Shown here piece by piece: positions 44,410-56,239 of a stretch of DNA of 64,000 bases. The stretch's first letter is position 1. The number at the start of each line of letters is the position of its first letter. Location: assembly GCA_036925085.1 (NCBI GenBank), contig JAUPFP010000017.1, forward strand, positions 3,044,558 through 3,108,557, read 5' to 3'. The notes under the pieces were generated by a model, which did not search any database, was not told where the DNA came from, and was given only the letters and a program-made list of their open reading frames with translations. The stretch comes from Brachycybe producta. Its lineage: Eukaryota > Arthropoda > Diplopoda > Playtdesmida > Andrognathidae. A program made the translations under genes and the position numbers.

Positions 44410-44870
44410 TGAAACAGCTAAAGTACCCATCTGTAATTAAGCGAAATTCCCAGTTCATGTTCATTATTGTGTGCATGATGAAGGGCATCGAGACATGAGC
44501 GAGAGGCAGCTATATCACTAATTGAAGATCCTGGTGGGCGATAGAAGGAAATTAAAAATACCATTTTCCCATTCAGCAGCTCTACACTGCAGCAAACTAT
44601 CTTACACACAGTCTCAAATGCCTGTTCTCTTTGGCTGTTAAGGAAATTTGAAACTGCTATAAAAACACCACCAGTACAACCCACTCTGTCCCTACAATAT
44701 AATTCAGTTAGATGAAAACACCTCTCCATTACTAACATTGTCATCCAGCAATGACTCAGTTCCAAGTATTATTTGACAGTCTTGACTCTTCAATGGCCGC
44801 AAAGAAGTCAGGTACCTTTCTCAGCAAACTTCTGCAATTTACAACCATGATTTTCATATATATTTATTTA
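44410..44870 (-). pseudogene. LINE ORF2 endonuclease
   Basis: On the minus strand, MVVNCRSLLRKVPDF (near 44,850) is the start of a CR1-type endonuclease, followed after stops by GCTGGVFIAVSNFL and SFYRPPGSS (near 44,530). Only the middle of the EEP fold is legible; frameshifts and stops inactivate it. Confidence 0.75.
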
Positions 44871-45081
44871 TAACTGACACATGTGAAAATGTCCTTTCAC
44901 TGCAGCATCTCTAGAACAGGGATTTGCAGTCACAACTTGTGGTGGAGCTAGAATTCTACAGGACCCTGTCATATCAGCATTAATTCCTGAAAAAGGTTAT
45001 TAACATAATTCCTCCTTTCCCCAATACCACCCACAGGCCCAACACTACACTAAAAAATTATGAACAAATTCTCCTATCTTT

Positions 45082-45947
45082 TTACCAACTACTTATCCTG
45101 CACATGTCAAAATGCACTCCATCATAACTCCATCCACACCTGAAACCTACCATAGCTGCTCTCCACTCAATTACCTGAACCCCCACCCAACTACAAGCCT
45201 CCACTAATCTATCATTAACCCACCAGGCCCTGCAGAAGACTAAGTTGCCTCTATCCACCCTCTCTAGTATTGCACTAACACACACCTTAACCCCCACCCT
45301 AGAGATAACTATATGCTGAGCTAAGCTAACTAACTTATCTAAAACTTCTGAACCACTCTGTATACATAGATCATTAGCACCTACATGCAACACCACCAGC
45401 ACCTCATCTGCAGTTTCACCCCATACCATCCTACTTATATGCTGCTCAACATCCTCACTTTTAGCCCCCGGTAAGCATGCCACACTTTCTGCCTGGCATT
45501 TCCTTTGGGGACAGCCCACCTATCGATACACCTCACATTACTGTCACCAACAATGACAACAGATCTAGCCTTAGCCATTTTCCTATTTGTCTCCCCATCT
45601 TCACAATTAAATCTCACCCTCCTTGGCATACAGGACACCCTAGCCCATTTCCTCACCTACACATCCTACAGATTTCCCTTGGGCAGTAGAGACCTTCCCC
45701 AAATCAAATCTATTACATATAAAAGTCCTGGGTGACACTAAAAGGGCCCCGACTTGCTTAACCCCCTTAACCACAACCTCCCATCCTAGCCCCCTATTGT
45801 AGACCTAACTGGCATGGCAGCAGACACAGGCTCTTCAATAAGAAAAGGGCCAGCCTCAAATACAGCTAACATTTCCCTCATCAAAAACACCTCTGCCTGA
45901 AGCCGTGCCACTTCCTGCCTTAGCTGATCTTCACTAACAAAACCCAT
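45082..45947 (-). pseudogene. LINE ORF1: coiled coil plus SGNH-hydrolase-like domain
   Basis: Starts MGFVSEDQLRQEVARLQAEV, a leucine/glutamine coiled coil (about residues 5-35). After a frame change, SVVIVGDSNVRCIDRW (near 45,550) gives the GDS block I of SGNH/GDSL esterases. VLVVLHVGANDL (near 45,400) gives the GxND block III, and the late DGVHFD stretch (near 45,100) gives the Asp-x-x-His block V. CR1-group LINEs are known to carry esterase-like ORF1 domains. The GDS, GxND and DxxH residues survive despite frameshifts near 45,450-45,650. Confidence 0.82.
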
Positions 45948-46030
45948 TACTAAAAACAAAAACCAAATGAGCCCAAAAATTAAGCTTGTTAGTGAAAGAA
46001 AACAGAAAAAAGAAAAGAAAAAGATCATTC

Positions 46031-46739
46031 TTTGAAAAAAAGTACTAATCTGATTCCAATTCTGATTTCACCAGCATCTTTAGCAGACAAAGTTCTATCT
46101 GATTCAATAATAAAATTACCTCAAAACTAAAGAAATATTCGTGAAACAAACAAAAAATCGAAAAAATGGCCCCTTTTACAAAAAATAAAGAGAATCTAAT
46201 TAAAAACGTTATATGATAAAAACTACTTATCCAAATTGAAATCCGATACCAGAAACGTGTTCAGCAGGCCAAATACTATCAGGAACAGTGAAGATTTAAC
46301 TTGGATGTCAGAAGTGAGTTAGTTTAAATGGCCAAAAACCGAAAGCAAAGGGGGAAAACTAAAAACGTGGTTTCCAAGACTGCGGCAAACAAAAAATTTT
46401 CAAGCCTAAATGGCGTTTTAGTAAAAATGTTATAGCTTAAAAACTACTTGACTAATTTCAAAACCGATTGCTGCAACGTGTTCAGCACAATTAGTTCTAT
46501 TTATATCACTTAAGATTAAACTTGAATGGAATGATTAAATTAAGAAAATAGCTCCAAAACCATGAGCAAAATCTTTATGCTACAAACCTCTAACACTTAG
46601 GGCCACATAGACTCATAGGAGGAGTTTTCAAGACAAGTTTCATTCAATCCAGCTTATTTTCAAATAGTCACACAATCTCAAAGATATAAAATATTTTTGT
46701 ATTAACATAACATATAAGTCGCTTAATTTTGTAGTTTTA
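46031..46739. other. Host intron, no gene seen
   Basis: AT-rich, with two related GTTATA-GCTTAAAAACTACTTG-type stretches (46,215 and 46,430). No supported coding sequence. Confidence 0.5.
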
Positions 46740-47265
46740 AGCCCGTATCACACTAGCAACCTCCAATACAATTCAACTTGCAATGCAGCCTGTGTATTGA
46801 CTTGCAACTAGAATTTTATAATAAACTTCTATATCACACTATGCAACCTAGTTGCCAATCAATTTTTTAAAACTTTGTTTATGTCAAAGGGCCGACATTC
46901 AGGTGAATCTCGTACGGTATCGGAAGCCATTTTGCTTTTATTCAGCATTTAACTGAATTTTAAAATTTCAATTCTAATTCTGGATGTCCAGTAAAATGCA
47001 GCTAAAAAGTAAAATTACTTTCCATCCAAATGATCTGCTGTGAATCTTAGTGAAAATCCTACATGATTTTCTTCAATGTCGGCCCCCTTGGTTTGTGTCC
47101 ATATTGTGATCAACTAACAGGAAGTTCATAAACCGGAAGTCATGAAACCGGGAATTCGTTCAATGTTACATGTCATTTCCGGCAAACGGCCTGATTGGTT
47201 GTTTTTCAGAAAGTTTACTTGAAAAGTCGCTCAAAGTTGAACCTGTTCAACTCGGTGAGACTGAA
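46740..47265. mobile_element. TIR element B, copy 2, right end missing
   Basis: Left tip AAGCCCGTATCACACTAGCAAC and body match 16,188 and 57,385; it stops after CTCGGTGAGACT, so it is truncated by about 120 bp. Confidence 0.85.
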
Positions 47266-48738
47266 GGCAAAGTAAATTTGAAGGGGGCGCCAGGCCGCCA
47301 AGTTTACTCATTTAGTAGAATTAATTCTAATTCGTCGAACATGTCAAACAGAAATAAAACGAAAATAAAACAATTTTTCGATTATTGTTTGAGGACGATC
47401 ATGATCCACGCACCTCTAAAGCCAAATATGCCCCCTTATACTAGTAGTATGGTACACCCATATAGTCCCGGAAGTGGCGAAAGGGGTGGCAAATTTTCTA
47501 GATTTCTCCCACCCCCCCCCCCAAAAAACCAAATTGTGTATTTGATGTAATTTTTTAGGTACAAATAAAACAAAAAAAATGGCGGCAAACGAGATCATAA
47601 ATTGTTAAAAGGGGTGGTGTGAGGTGGAATTAAATTGGTTTTTGGTGGGGTGAATTATGTTTGTGGCCCACAAGCCACAAAATGTGGCCCCATGCTGTTA
47701 TGTCGGCGATTGGGGCCCCAAAATGTTTTAATGCAAAATGGTAATGAAAATGTGGCCCGAGAGCCACAAAATGGGGCCCTCAAGTCACATTTTAAAATTA
47801 ATAATAATGAAATAATTATAAATAAATAAATTTTATTATTTTGTACACATGTTTTTGTGTATGTGTGTGCGTGCATTCATGTTTGTGGCCCACGAGCTGC
47901 AAAATGTGGCCCCTGAGCTACAAATTCTGATAAATTCGAAGTTTTTAATCATATTGTGTTACCAGCAAAACGTGATACATAAAACAAATTTCAATGAAAT
48001 TGACAATTACCAAGATGTTTGCTGGAGTCGGTTGTACTGGTTGTTATCCGTGATGGTAGAAACTCATCGTTTTTCTAAGTCCATGGTGCACCATTAGTAG
48101 AATTGCAGTTATGTTGCCTCTCTGAAAATTTAAGCACTACTGAAGAAACTCGTATTTTTTAAAAATAGAGGGTGCTTTTCATGACCTAATTTTATTACAT
48201 TTCATTGTTAAACTCCACCCCATTCTCCCTATTTGTCAATTCAATTTCCTGTCAACAATTGTTTGACCTACATTTAATTAAAAATAATTTCCATCACCCC
48301 AAACTTGTTCAAACTTGTTTTACCCCTCCCCTACATGTGTCAATTCTTAAATTTCCCAATCCTAGTTTCAAATACTTTCTTGAATTTGTTTTATATGTAA
48401 ACATTTTAGACAATTAAACAATAAATGAGCATTTACAATTTTTATTAATATTAAATTTTTTAATTCTACTATTTTCTATGTATTTTTCATTAGCATGTTT
48501 TGGAAGTACTGTCTTTCAATATAGTCTAAGTACTGTTTTTTTTATATTTTCTACATTTAATCTTATACCCAAAAGGCTGCCTAATAAATTTATCTACATA
48601 ACCTTTGTCAAGCACAAATCTTGTTTCTATTACACATTATTGCAGTTTCTACAATTTTCTAATGTGAAATTTTATAAGTTAAAATATATCAATGCAATGA
48701 ACATGTTTAGGATGGAAATTAATTTTAATTAAATGTAG

Positions 48739-49740
48739 GATAGGCACATAGGGGTGAGGACAAACAGGTGTGGACAGGAAATTGAATTCACACATGTAGG
48801 GGAAGGGGTAAAACAAGTTTAAACAAGTTTGGGGTGAGGGAAATTCATTTTAATTAAATGTAGGTCAAACAGGTGTGGACAGGAAATTGAATTCACACAT
48901 GTAGGGGAAGGGGTAAAACAAGTTTAAACAAGTTTGGGGTGAGGGAAATTCATTTTAATTAAATGTAGGTCAAACAGGTGTGGACAGGAAATTGTATTGA
49001 CACATGTTGAAAAAAGGGGGTAAAACAAGTTTGAACAAGTGTGGGGTGAGGGAAATTAATTTTAATTTAATGTAGGTCAAACAGGTGTGGACAGGAAATT
49101 GAATTTTCACATATAGGGGAGAGGGTTCAAACAAGTTTAAACAAGTTTGGAGTGAGGGAAATTAATTTTAATTAAATACAGGCCAAACACATGTAGACAG
49201 GAAATTGAATTCACACATAGGGGGAGGGGGTAAAGCAAGTTTGAACAAGTTTGGGGTGAGGGAAATTAATTTTAATTAAATGTAGTTCAAACAGGTGTGG
49301 ATAGGAAATTGAATTTTCACATATAGGGGAGAGGGTTCAAACAAGTTTAAACAAGTTTGGAGTGAGGGAAATTAATTGTAATTAAATATAGGTCAAACAG
49401 GTGTGGACAGGCAGGTGCCCGGCAGGAAATTGAATTCACACATAGGGGTGAGGGTGTTAAAACAAGTTTGAACAAGTTTGGTGTGAGGGAAATTAATTTT
49501 AATTAAATGTAGGTCAAACAGGTGTGGACAGGAAATTGAATTCACACATGTAGGGGAAGGGGTAAAACAAGTTTAAACAAGTTTGGGGTGAAGGAAATTA
49601 ATTTTAATTAAATGTAGGTCAAACAGGTGTGGACAGGAAATTAACACATGTAGTGGGAATGGGGTAAAACAAGTTTGAACAAGTTTGGGGTGATGGAAAT
49701 ATTTTTAATTAAATGTAGGTCAAACAGGTGTAGACAGAAA
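48739..49740. repeat. ~106-bp tandem array inside element C
   Basis: Nine to ten units marked by GGTCAAACAGGTGTGGACAG at 48,862, 48,968, 49,073 and so on, with AAACAAGTTTGGGGTGAGGG and TTAATTTTAATTAAATGTAG. Two inverted units lie in the left arm (48,205-48,340). Non-coding. Confidence 0.9.
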
Positions 49741-50444
49741 ATTGAATTGACAAATAGGGAGAATGGGTAGAGTTTAAGAATGAAATGTAATAAAATTAGG
49801 TCATGAAAAGCACCCTCTACTTTTAAAAAATACAAGTCCCTTCAGTAGTGATTATATTTTCAGAGAAGCAACATCTTGAAATTCTACTAATGGTGCACCA
49901 CAGACTTAGAAAAACGATGAGTCTCTACCATCACAGATAACAACCAGTACAACCGACTCCAGCAAATATCTTGGTAAATGTCAATTTCATTGAAAATTTT
50001 GTATGTATCACATTTTTGCTGGTAACAAACAAAATGATTAAAAATTTCGAATTTATCCCAATTTGTAGCTCATGGGCCACAAACATGCATGCACAAAAAA
50101 ACAAGTGTACAAAATAATAAAATTTATTTATTTATAAGTATTTCATTATTAATTATTAATTTTAAAATGTGACTTGAGGGCCGCATTTTGTCTCTCGAGC
50201 CACATTTTCATTACCATTTCGCATTAAAAACATTTTGGGGCCCCAATCGCCAACATAACAGCATGAGGCCACATTTTGTGGCTCATGGCAACAAACATAA
50301 TTTGCCCCAACAAAAACCAATTTAATTCTACCTCACCTTTTAACATTCAATGCCACTTGTTTGCCGCCAATTCGTTTTTGTTTTTTGTACCTAAAAAATT
50401 ACACCAAAAAACCCAATTTGTTTTTTTTTGGGTGGGTGGGAGAA

Positions 50445-52015
50445 GGTAAAGTATTGTGGGGTAGGGAGCCAGTATGGAACAGGTGGGGGGAATATTTTAG
50501 TAAGCTTATGAATGAGGGGGTAGAGCATGAGCCTTTCACTGGAAGAAATAATGATGGAGAAGAAGTGGAGCAGGTTAGGGCTGAGGAAATTGTTCACGCA
50601 ATGCAAAAAATTAAGCTAGGGAAGGCTTTAGGGCCAGATGGGATACCAGTAGAGGTGTGGAAGGTCTTGGGGAATGTTGCCATTTCCTGGCTCACAAAGT
50701 TATTCAATAGACTGGCTATGGGGGATAGAATGCCAGGTGTATGGCAAGACAGCTGGTTAGTGAATATTTTCAAAGGGAAGGGTGATGCTCAGGAATGTGG
50801 GAACTATAGAGGTATTATATTGATGAGTCATATGATGAAGCTTTGGGAGAGAGTAATTGAAGCTTGACTATGGGGTAAAACTGCAATTGGGGGAAGTCAG
50901 TTTGGGTTTATGCCAGGAAAATCCACAATGCACCCTATTTTTGACGTAAGGCAAGTTATTGAGAAGTTTCGGGCTGCCAAAAAAGAGTTACACATGGTAT
51001 TTATAGATCTACAGAAAGCCTATGACAGAGTACCACGAAAGTTATTGTGGGAGGTCTTACAGAAGAAGGGGGTGGGTGAGAGTTACATAGATATGGTGAG
51101 GGACATGTATAGGGATGCACGGACAAGCGTTAAAACTGCCTGGGGGGTCTCTGATAGTTTTCGTGTTACGATTGGTGTGCACCAGGGCTCAGCACTTAGT
51201 CCTTATCTATTCATTTTGGTCCTGGATGAGTTACTGGCAGGGGTGAGGCAGGAGGTCCCCTGGTGTATGCTGTTTGCAGATGACATAGTCTTAGTTTGGG
51301 AATCCAAAATGGAACTCGAGATAAGGTTAGAGGAGACTAGGAATGCCTTGGAATCAAAGGGGTTGAAAATAAGTAGGGCAAAAATGGATTTACATGAAAT
51401 TTCAGTGGGATGGGAAAGAACAGTTGAATGAGCGGATTAGACTTGGGGACAGTTTAATGCAGCAGGTGCATGACTTCAAATATTTAGGATCTGTGCTGCA
51501 AGATGATGGGAGCTTACTTAGACATCACAAACCGGATAAAAGCAGGTTGGCATAGGTGGAGGCAGGCTAGTGGGGTTTTATGTGACAGGAAGTTACCTAT
51601 AAAATTGGAGGGAAAGTTTTATAGGACAGTAGTCAGGCCAGCTATGTTGTATGGGTCATAATGTTGGGCAATCAAGAAGGTGCATGAGGATAGAATGCAG
51701 GTAGCTGAGATGAGAATGCTAAGGTTTGAGTGGGGTGAACAGAAGGAATAGGATCAGAAATGATTTTATTAGGGGTAGTGTAGGGGTAACAAATATAGTA
51801 AAGATGCAGGAAAATAGGCTGCAGTGGTTTCGGCATGTCCTCAGGAGCGGAGAAGATGGGCTGCTGAGGCAGGCAATGAACTTTAGACCTGGGAATAAAA
51901 TGGGGCAGAGGAAGACCCAAGCAAACCTGGGATGGGGTAGTAAAACGGGATATGGTGGCATGTGGGGTCACTGGGGGCTTGGTGCAAAATTGGAACGAGT
52001 GGAGTTAGAACCAGC
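50445..52015 (+). pseudogene. RTE reverse transcriptase (copy 2)
   Basis: Frame 50,361-50,867 gives GKALGPDGIPVEVW and GNYRGIILMSHMMKLWERV. Frame 50,910-51,431 gives MVFIDLQKAYDRVPRKLL (motif A), HQGSALSPYLFILVLDELL (motif B) and MLFADDIVLV (FADD active site). The C-terminal region follows with frameshifts near 51,390-51,520 and a stop near 50,866. The RT core is the best preserved in the window but cannot be expressed as one protein. Confidence 0.93.
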
Positions 52016-52068
52016 AAGGCCAACCCTGCTGCTTGCAGGATAAGGTACAGGAAATGATGATGATGATG
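50445..52068 (+). mobile_element. RTE-type LINE, copy 2, young insertion
   Basis: A perfect 15-bp target duplication GGGTGGGTGGGAGAA at 50,430-50,444 and 52,069-52,083. It ends (ATG)n at about 52,068 and is 5'-truncated: the endonuclease is absent and the copy begins upstream of RT. Confidence 0.93.
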
Positions 52069-52210
52069 GGGTGGGTGGGAGAACTCTAGAAAATTTGCCG
52101 ACCCCTTTCACCATCATGTTGTTAATTTGGGAGTGACCTAGAAAATTCACCAACCCTTTTGCCGCCATTTTGTTTTTTGGGGGTGGGTTGGGTGACCTAA
52201 ATGATTCACA

Positions 52211-52305
52211 AAACCTGAGTACACCCTTATAGCCCCGGAAGTGATGTCATGAGGGGTTGACAGGCCACGGCCCTCATGACGTCACTTCCGGGGCTATACG
52301 GGTGT
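52211..52305. repeat. Hairpin at right end of element C
   Basis: TACACCCTTATAGCCCCGGA... pairs with ...TCCGGGGCTATACGGGTGTA, arms of about 40 bp around a 15-nt loop. Element C's right tip is therefore itself duplicated in inverted form; the left tip is not. Confidence 0.85.
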
Positions 52306-52399
52306 ACCATACTACTTATACTACAGTCCTGATGCTATGTTGGTGCTGGTTTCAGTTTGTTAATTACGCATGTTTAAAATTAAAAAAAATATGTTGACA

Positions 52400-52511
52400 G
52401 GTTCTCGATGGCAATGATTCATGCATAGTCTGATATTTCCGTCCAGAGTGGCACCCTGCCCCACGCCTATAGCTGGATCCACCACTGGAATGGGACGAAA
52501 CGGCTTTTTGC
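52400..52511 (-). other. Possible additional exon of the host gene
   Basis: A candidate acceptor GTTTAG at 52,512 lies 75 bp after the donor at 52,586, and the frame stays open as KKPFRPIPVVDPAIGVGQG and beyond to a stop at 52,360. The phase fits (phase 1). Against it: the interval is only 75 bp, the pyrimidine tract is poor, and no convincing donor follows. It could be an alternative exon with its own end, or an in-frame intronic extension. Confidence 0.3.
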
Positions 52512-52586
52512 CTAAACGTTTCATTTTGAAAATGCAGCAAATAACAGTGTTCTTGAACATAATATGCAGGCAAAAAAAAAACTCAC

Positions 52587-54645
52587 CTTTTAGTTTCTTA
52601 ACACGTGCAAGACTCGAGTGAAGATATTTGTTTTCCAGTACGGTCCCATAACTGCACGGAAAATCTTCAACGCTTTCCAGATCATAATACTCGGCACGAT
52701 CAAACATTTTTTTGTTCGAATCAGCAGCAACATAATCAACACTTTTGTCAGTTAAAACGGACGGAGTCTTTGACGTTATCACATTCTGAAGGCTAATTGG
52801 TTCTTTTTCAGACATGCTCACGGTCAAACTATTTTCACAACGCATAGCTATAAGCGGACACGATGGCGTGGCTACAGGGGCGCTGTCAGTCAGTGCTGCG
52901 GACATGTTACCGATATCCGTATGTCCGCCTGTGTCGTAAGAGGTACTTGGTAAAATAGCGTCATATTCCGAAACTCCATCCAAGACATTGACACCTTCCA
53001 TCGCAAAACGCGTAGATTTGGACTGTGAATTACTCAGCAATAGATCGGGCGATTCGCCAGATGTCCGAGATCCCGATCGAGATCTTGTCGGACTCATGTG
53101 AACAGAATTGTCACCTGTGTCACAATACGACGTCATTCCCGATGATCCGGAAAAAGCACCCATATTGCCGGTCGTAACTTCTCTGCATTCCATATCCGAA
53201 AGACTTCCTGCCTGGTCTGATAATACGGAACCGCCACACTTTTGAATAGCACTTAAAAGAGATTGTCGGAGATACATCAAATGATCTAGGTTCACGTCAT
53301 AATAACCATATTCAACTCTGTTCAAAGTTGTGCCTCCATCGCCGCCTCCACTAGAAGCACCACCACCGCTGGATGACGAACTATGAGACGAGGTCGACAA
53401 AAGAGTCGACCAGGGAGTGGTAGATGAGCGTGTGTGGCGCCCAATGACGCGAGTCCCCATCGGGATACGAGGCTTTGTCTCGCGATTCGCACGAATGGCG
53501 GATGACAACAACGCCCTTTTGTTAGCACTGCTACTGCTTCCACCACACAAGGCATCCTGTGCATAATAGCAAGGATCTAGAAGCTCTGGAGTTGGACACG
53601 AGCTTTTATATCCACTATCGACAGAATTCGAACCAGCATAGCCCACGGAATCATGGTCTCCGTCGCCTAGAGGCTGAGCACGATCGTCACTCGACAATGT
53701 CAAAGACGGAGTTTTCTCCATCCGAAACCCATCTTTATCCGAAACGCTCATTAAGCAGCCGGATCTATCACTCTGAGGCAACTCTCCATAATCGTCTGAT
53801 TCGCATATGTCTTCAATTGAACTGATAGTTTCCAGTAGCGGATTATCCAGCAATTCTGGAGCACTTGAACGACGGTAAGGAATTGAAGACTGCCGTTTGG
53901 AAAGCGTAAAACTAGACGATAAAGATTCATTCGATTCATTCGAATCATCCATTTCTTCCCGAAATTCAACATTGACAGTCGGAAATGATTTCGTCAGATG
54001 CTCCGCATCTGAAGGAACTAGAGATAGTATGCTATGAGATTGATGCTGATGCAGAAGAGGCGTTTCGGGCAACCGCCTGCGATGCTCGTGTTTATGGTGC
54101 CGCCGGACACTTCGCTGTTGCTCTCGTTGTTGCCGTCCACCGTATTCTTCATTTAAGGTGTAATTCTTGTGCAACGAATGGTTGCGCCGACTGTAATAAA
54201 AATATGGAATCGATTCTAGAATCGTGCATTCCTCAGAATGTCCACTTTGTTGCAATAACTCATCACCGACGAATTCGCCACCACCACCACCACCACCACC
54301 ACCACCCAAAACCAATTGTCTATGAAATGTAGCCTCTAGTTGGTTGAGCAACTCAACATTCATATCTTCAAGATAAAGTGGTTGTCCATATGATTCAATA
54401 TCGAGATCATCAGCGCTAAATGGATCGTCCACATTTCCTAACTCCTGTGGAACAAATTCGAACTCTTCGGTTCTATTGCTTTCGTAAGTATTTGAAGGTT
54501 TAATACGCCTTTTATACGATTCACATCTTCGTGGACTTCTCGAACTATCAGTGGAACCTAACTGCCGTTCCAAGAGCTCTTCGAAGACGGCATACATCTG
54601 CCACATTTGACGAGTAAAATCATCTCCTTGAATGCTCAGTTCCGC
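52587..54645 (-). CDS. Host gene, large internal exon (adaptor-like protein)
   Basis: 2,059 bp between an acceptor (TTTTATTTCTTCTCATTTTTAAAAG, ending 54,646) and a strong donor (AAAG|GTGAGT at 52,586); phase 0 in, phase 1 out, no internal stop. It encodes about 686 residues starting AELSIQGDDFTRQMWQMYAV; the first Met in this piece (54,606) need not be the start. The N-terminal ~30 residues look helical. The rest is acidic, Ser/Gly-rich and disordered, with ten Gly in a row (near 54,278-54,306), a His/Arg-rich patch (HHKHEHRRRLP) and several tyrosines in acidic context (EYYDLESVEDF). No catalytic domain; family not recognised. It pairs by phase with the exon at 38,922-39,925. Confidence 0.82.
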
Positions 54646-54804
54646 CTTTTAAAAATGAGAAGAAATAAAATCATATACTTTAAACAAATTTTGACACCTT
54701 AATGTTTTTGTACAAAAACAAACATTTCCAAAAAATGCGACTTATGTTTAAGTTGTGTAAACTTCCAGTCGATAGCGCAAATCACGAAAATGCCGGGCAG
54801 CTGT
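54646..54804 (-). other. Host intron upstream of the large exon
   Basis: The branch and pyrimidine region for the acceptor at 54,646 lies here; beyond about 54,800 the intron passes into repeat Y. Confidence 0.5.
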
Positions 54805-55500
54805 TTTTTTTTAGTTTGAAGGAAAAAAAACATTAACACGGTTTTTTGGTTTAAACCATAAAATGTTTTTTTTTTTTTTTATAAAAAAAATTACTACACT
54901 GACTATACCAGCGGTCGCCAACCTTTCGGACCTCACGGACCATTAAATTCAAAATTTTAAATCCCGCGGACAACAAATATGAATTTTTTGTTAAAAAAAG
55001 ATAAATACGTTTTGTCAAACAATGATCAGAGAACTTCCAATTTTCTTAATATAAAATCTTTAAAGGTTGTTTAATTGTAACAAAATTATTAAAAAGGGGA
55101 GAAGCGTGTGGTGGAGGAAACTGAACGAAACGTAACTCTCGCGTGCCGTATTTTATGAGAACTGTACTAGAGTCTAGTACATTTCGTGAATTTAGTGCAA
55201 TATAAAGGCGAAAATTGTCATTCAGAATATAAGAATTTATTAGAATATTGTCCAGATTTTTCTGCAGACCACCAAAAATTTCTCGCGGACCACCAGTGGT
55301 CCATGGACCACCGATTAGTGACCTATACGACACTGCCACACTGGGGAAGTGTATATTTTTGCATTTTGTATATTGTGCATATTTTCATTTTTATTCAAAG
55401 ATCAAGTACTAATATAATAATGAATATTAAAATAATGAAACTAATAATTCCATCAACCCAAATCGTCTGAATAATGTGTGCGGGGGCAGCAGTGATTATC
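54805..55500. repeat. Dispersed repeat Y, copy 2, with hAT-like insert
   Basis: Y sequence (TTTAGTTTGAAGG ... ACTACACTGACTATA) runs to 54,910, then a hAT-like element (54,911-55,323), then Y resumes at TACGACACTGCC and CCCAAATCGTCTGAATAATG. The copy at 33,075-33,380 shows the uninterrupted order. Confidence 0.78.
54911..55323. mobile_element. hAT-like MITE with CAGCGGTCGCCAACC start
   Basis: Start CAGCGGTCGCCAACCTTTCG is a typical hAT terminal sequence; the end region GACCACCGATTAGTGACC is a degraded inverse of it. ACTATAC/CTATACG at the edges may be the target duplication. A related end lies at 13,300-13,378. No transposase. Confidence 0.72.
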
Positions 55501-55534
55501 ATAAGACATACCTAGTACACACTTGAAATTTTAA

Positions 55535-55700
55535 ATGCATTTAAATAAGAAACGTGTTCTACAGAGCCCTGTGAAGGGCAAACAAACAATATGTCGAATT
55601 CAATTTATTCAGTCAATAATCTCAAAATATTGAGTTAATACTTAAATATAATATATAAACACTATTGACAAAATAATGATTTTGTATTTCAATTTAAAAT
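55535..55700. repeat. Dispersed repeat X, uninterrupted copy
   Basis: TTTAAATAAGAAACGTGTTC, GAGCCCTGTGAAGGGCAAAC, TTTATTCAGTCAATAATCTC and AAAATATTGAGTTAATACTT in continuous order. This is the approximate empty site for the Helitron pair at 27,635-28,343. Confidence 0.75.
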
Positions 55701-55701
55701 A

Positions 55702-56239
55702 GCACATCGGAAATATATAAATTTAAATGAACCACTTTTTTTCTCAAGTTCAACATTATGTTGCGCTTTCCCCATCCAAGAACCCCATGATATTAAATTG
55801 GATAGCGGGGAGGGGGGGGCGGGGGAAAGGTTGGAAAGGGTGGAGGGGAAAAAGGGGGAGGGGGAAACTGAAATTGAAATGAAAGGAGCAACAAAAGGAA
55901 CAAACGACGCGCATGCGCACACAAGAGAAAATGAAACGCTCATTTTCTCTTTCAAATATAAAAAGGGGAGGGGATACTTGTAGCAAAATTAAACTAGGAT
56001 TTATCATGGGCAATTGTACCCAGCATTAGAATTTCTTTTGCTCCACCCTTTTATGAACGTCATCAAATTCTACTTGGCGTGTTACTTCGTTTGATGTTAT
56101 ATGCTCCACCCTTTTCAATATCTAATTGGTTTGTTACTTGGTCTGACGTCATAAAAGGGCGGAGGAAAAGAAATTCTAATGCTGGGTACAATTGCCTGTG
56201 AATTTGGCTCCCGACATTTATGACGGGTTACCCCACTAG
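55702..56239 (+). mobile_element. Helitron-like element, copy 5 (long form)
   Basis: Ends hairpin CCCGACATTTATGACGGG, TTACCCCA, CTAG before T. The (GT)n head is missing or diverged. Like the copy at 23,551 it carries the extra TCTCTTTCAAATATAAAAAG to GGGCGGAGGAAAAG segment. Confidence 0.75.

Larger units (their letters stand above)
42025..46030 (-). mobile_element. CR1-like LINE, nearly full length, decayed
   Basis: Order on the minus strand: coiled-coil/SGNH ORF1 (45,947 down to 45,082), endonuclease (about 44,860-44,410), RT (43,527-42,709), C-terminus and 3' end (42,025). About 4.0 kb, the size of CR1-group elements. All ORFs are frameshifted. It lies in the interval between the two host exons, in the same direction as the gene. 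Confidence 0.88.
47443..52316. mobile_element. Large fold-back element C with 106-bp array
   Basis: Tips AGTAGTATGGTACACCC and GGGTGTACCATACTACT, flanked by TATACT (47,437-47,442 and 52,317-52,322). Two ~750-bp arms (about 47,500-48,340 and 49,690-50,440) are inverted copies carrying GTGGCCC/GGGCCAC blocks. Between them lie a unique AT-rich core (48,350-48,740) and a tandem array. An RTE LINE is inserted in the right arm. About 3.2 kb without the LINE. No transposase; located in the interval between the host exons. Confidence 0.85.

Noticed and set aside
53322-54332. Other-frame and antisense ORFs over the host exon
   Set aside because: Shadows of the 2,059-bp exon, which has splice sites and a continuous frame.
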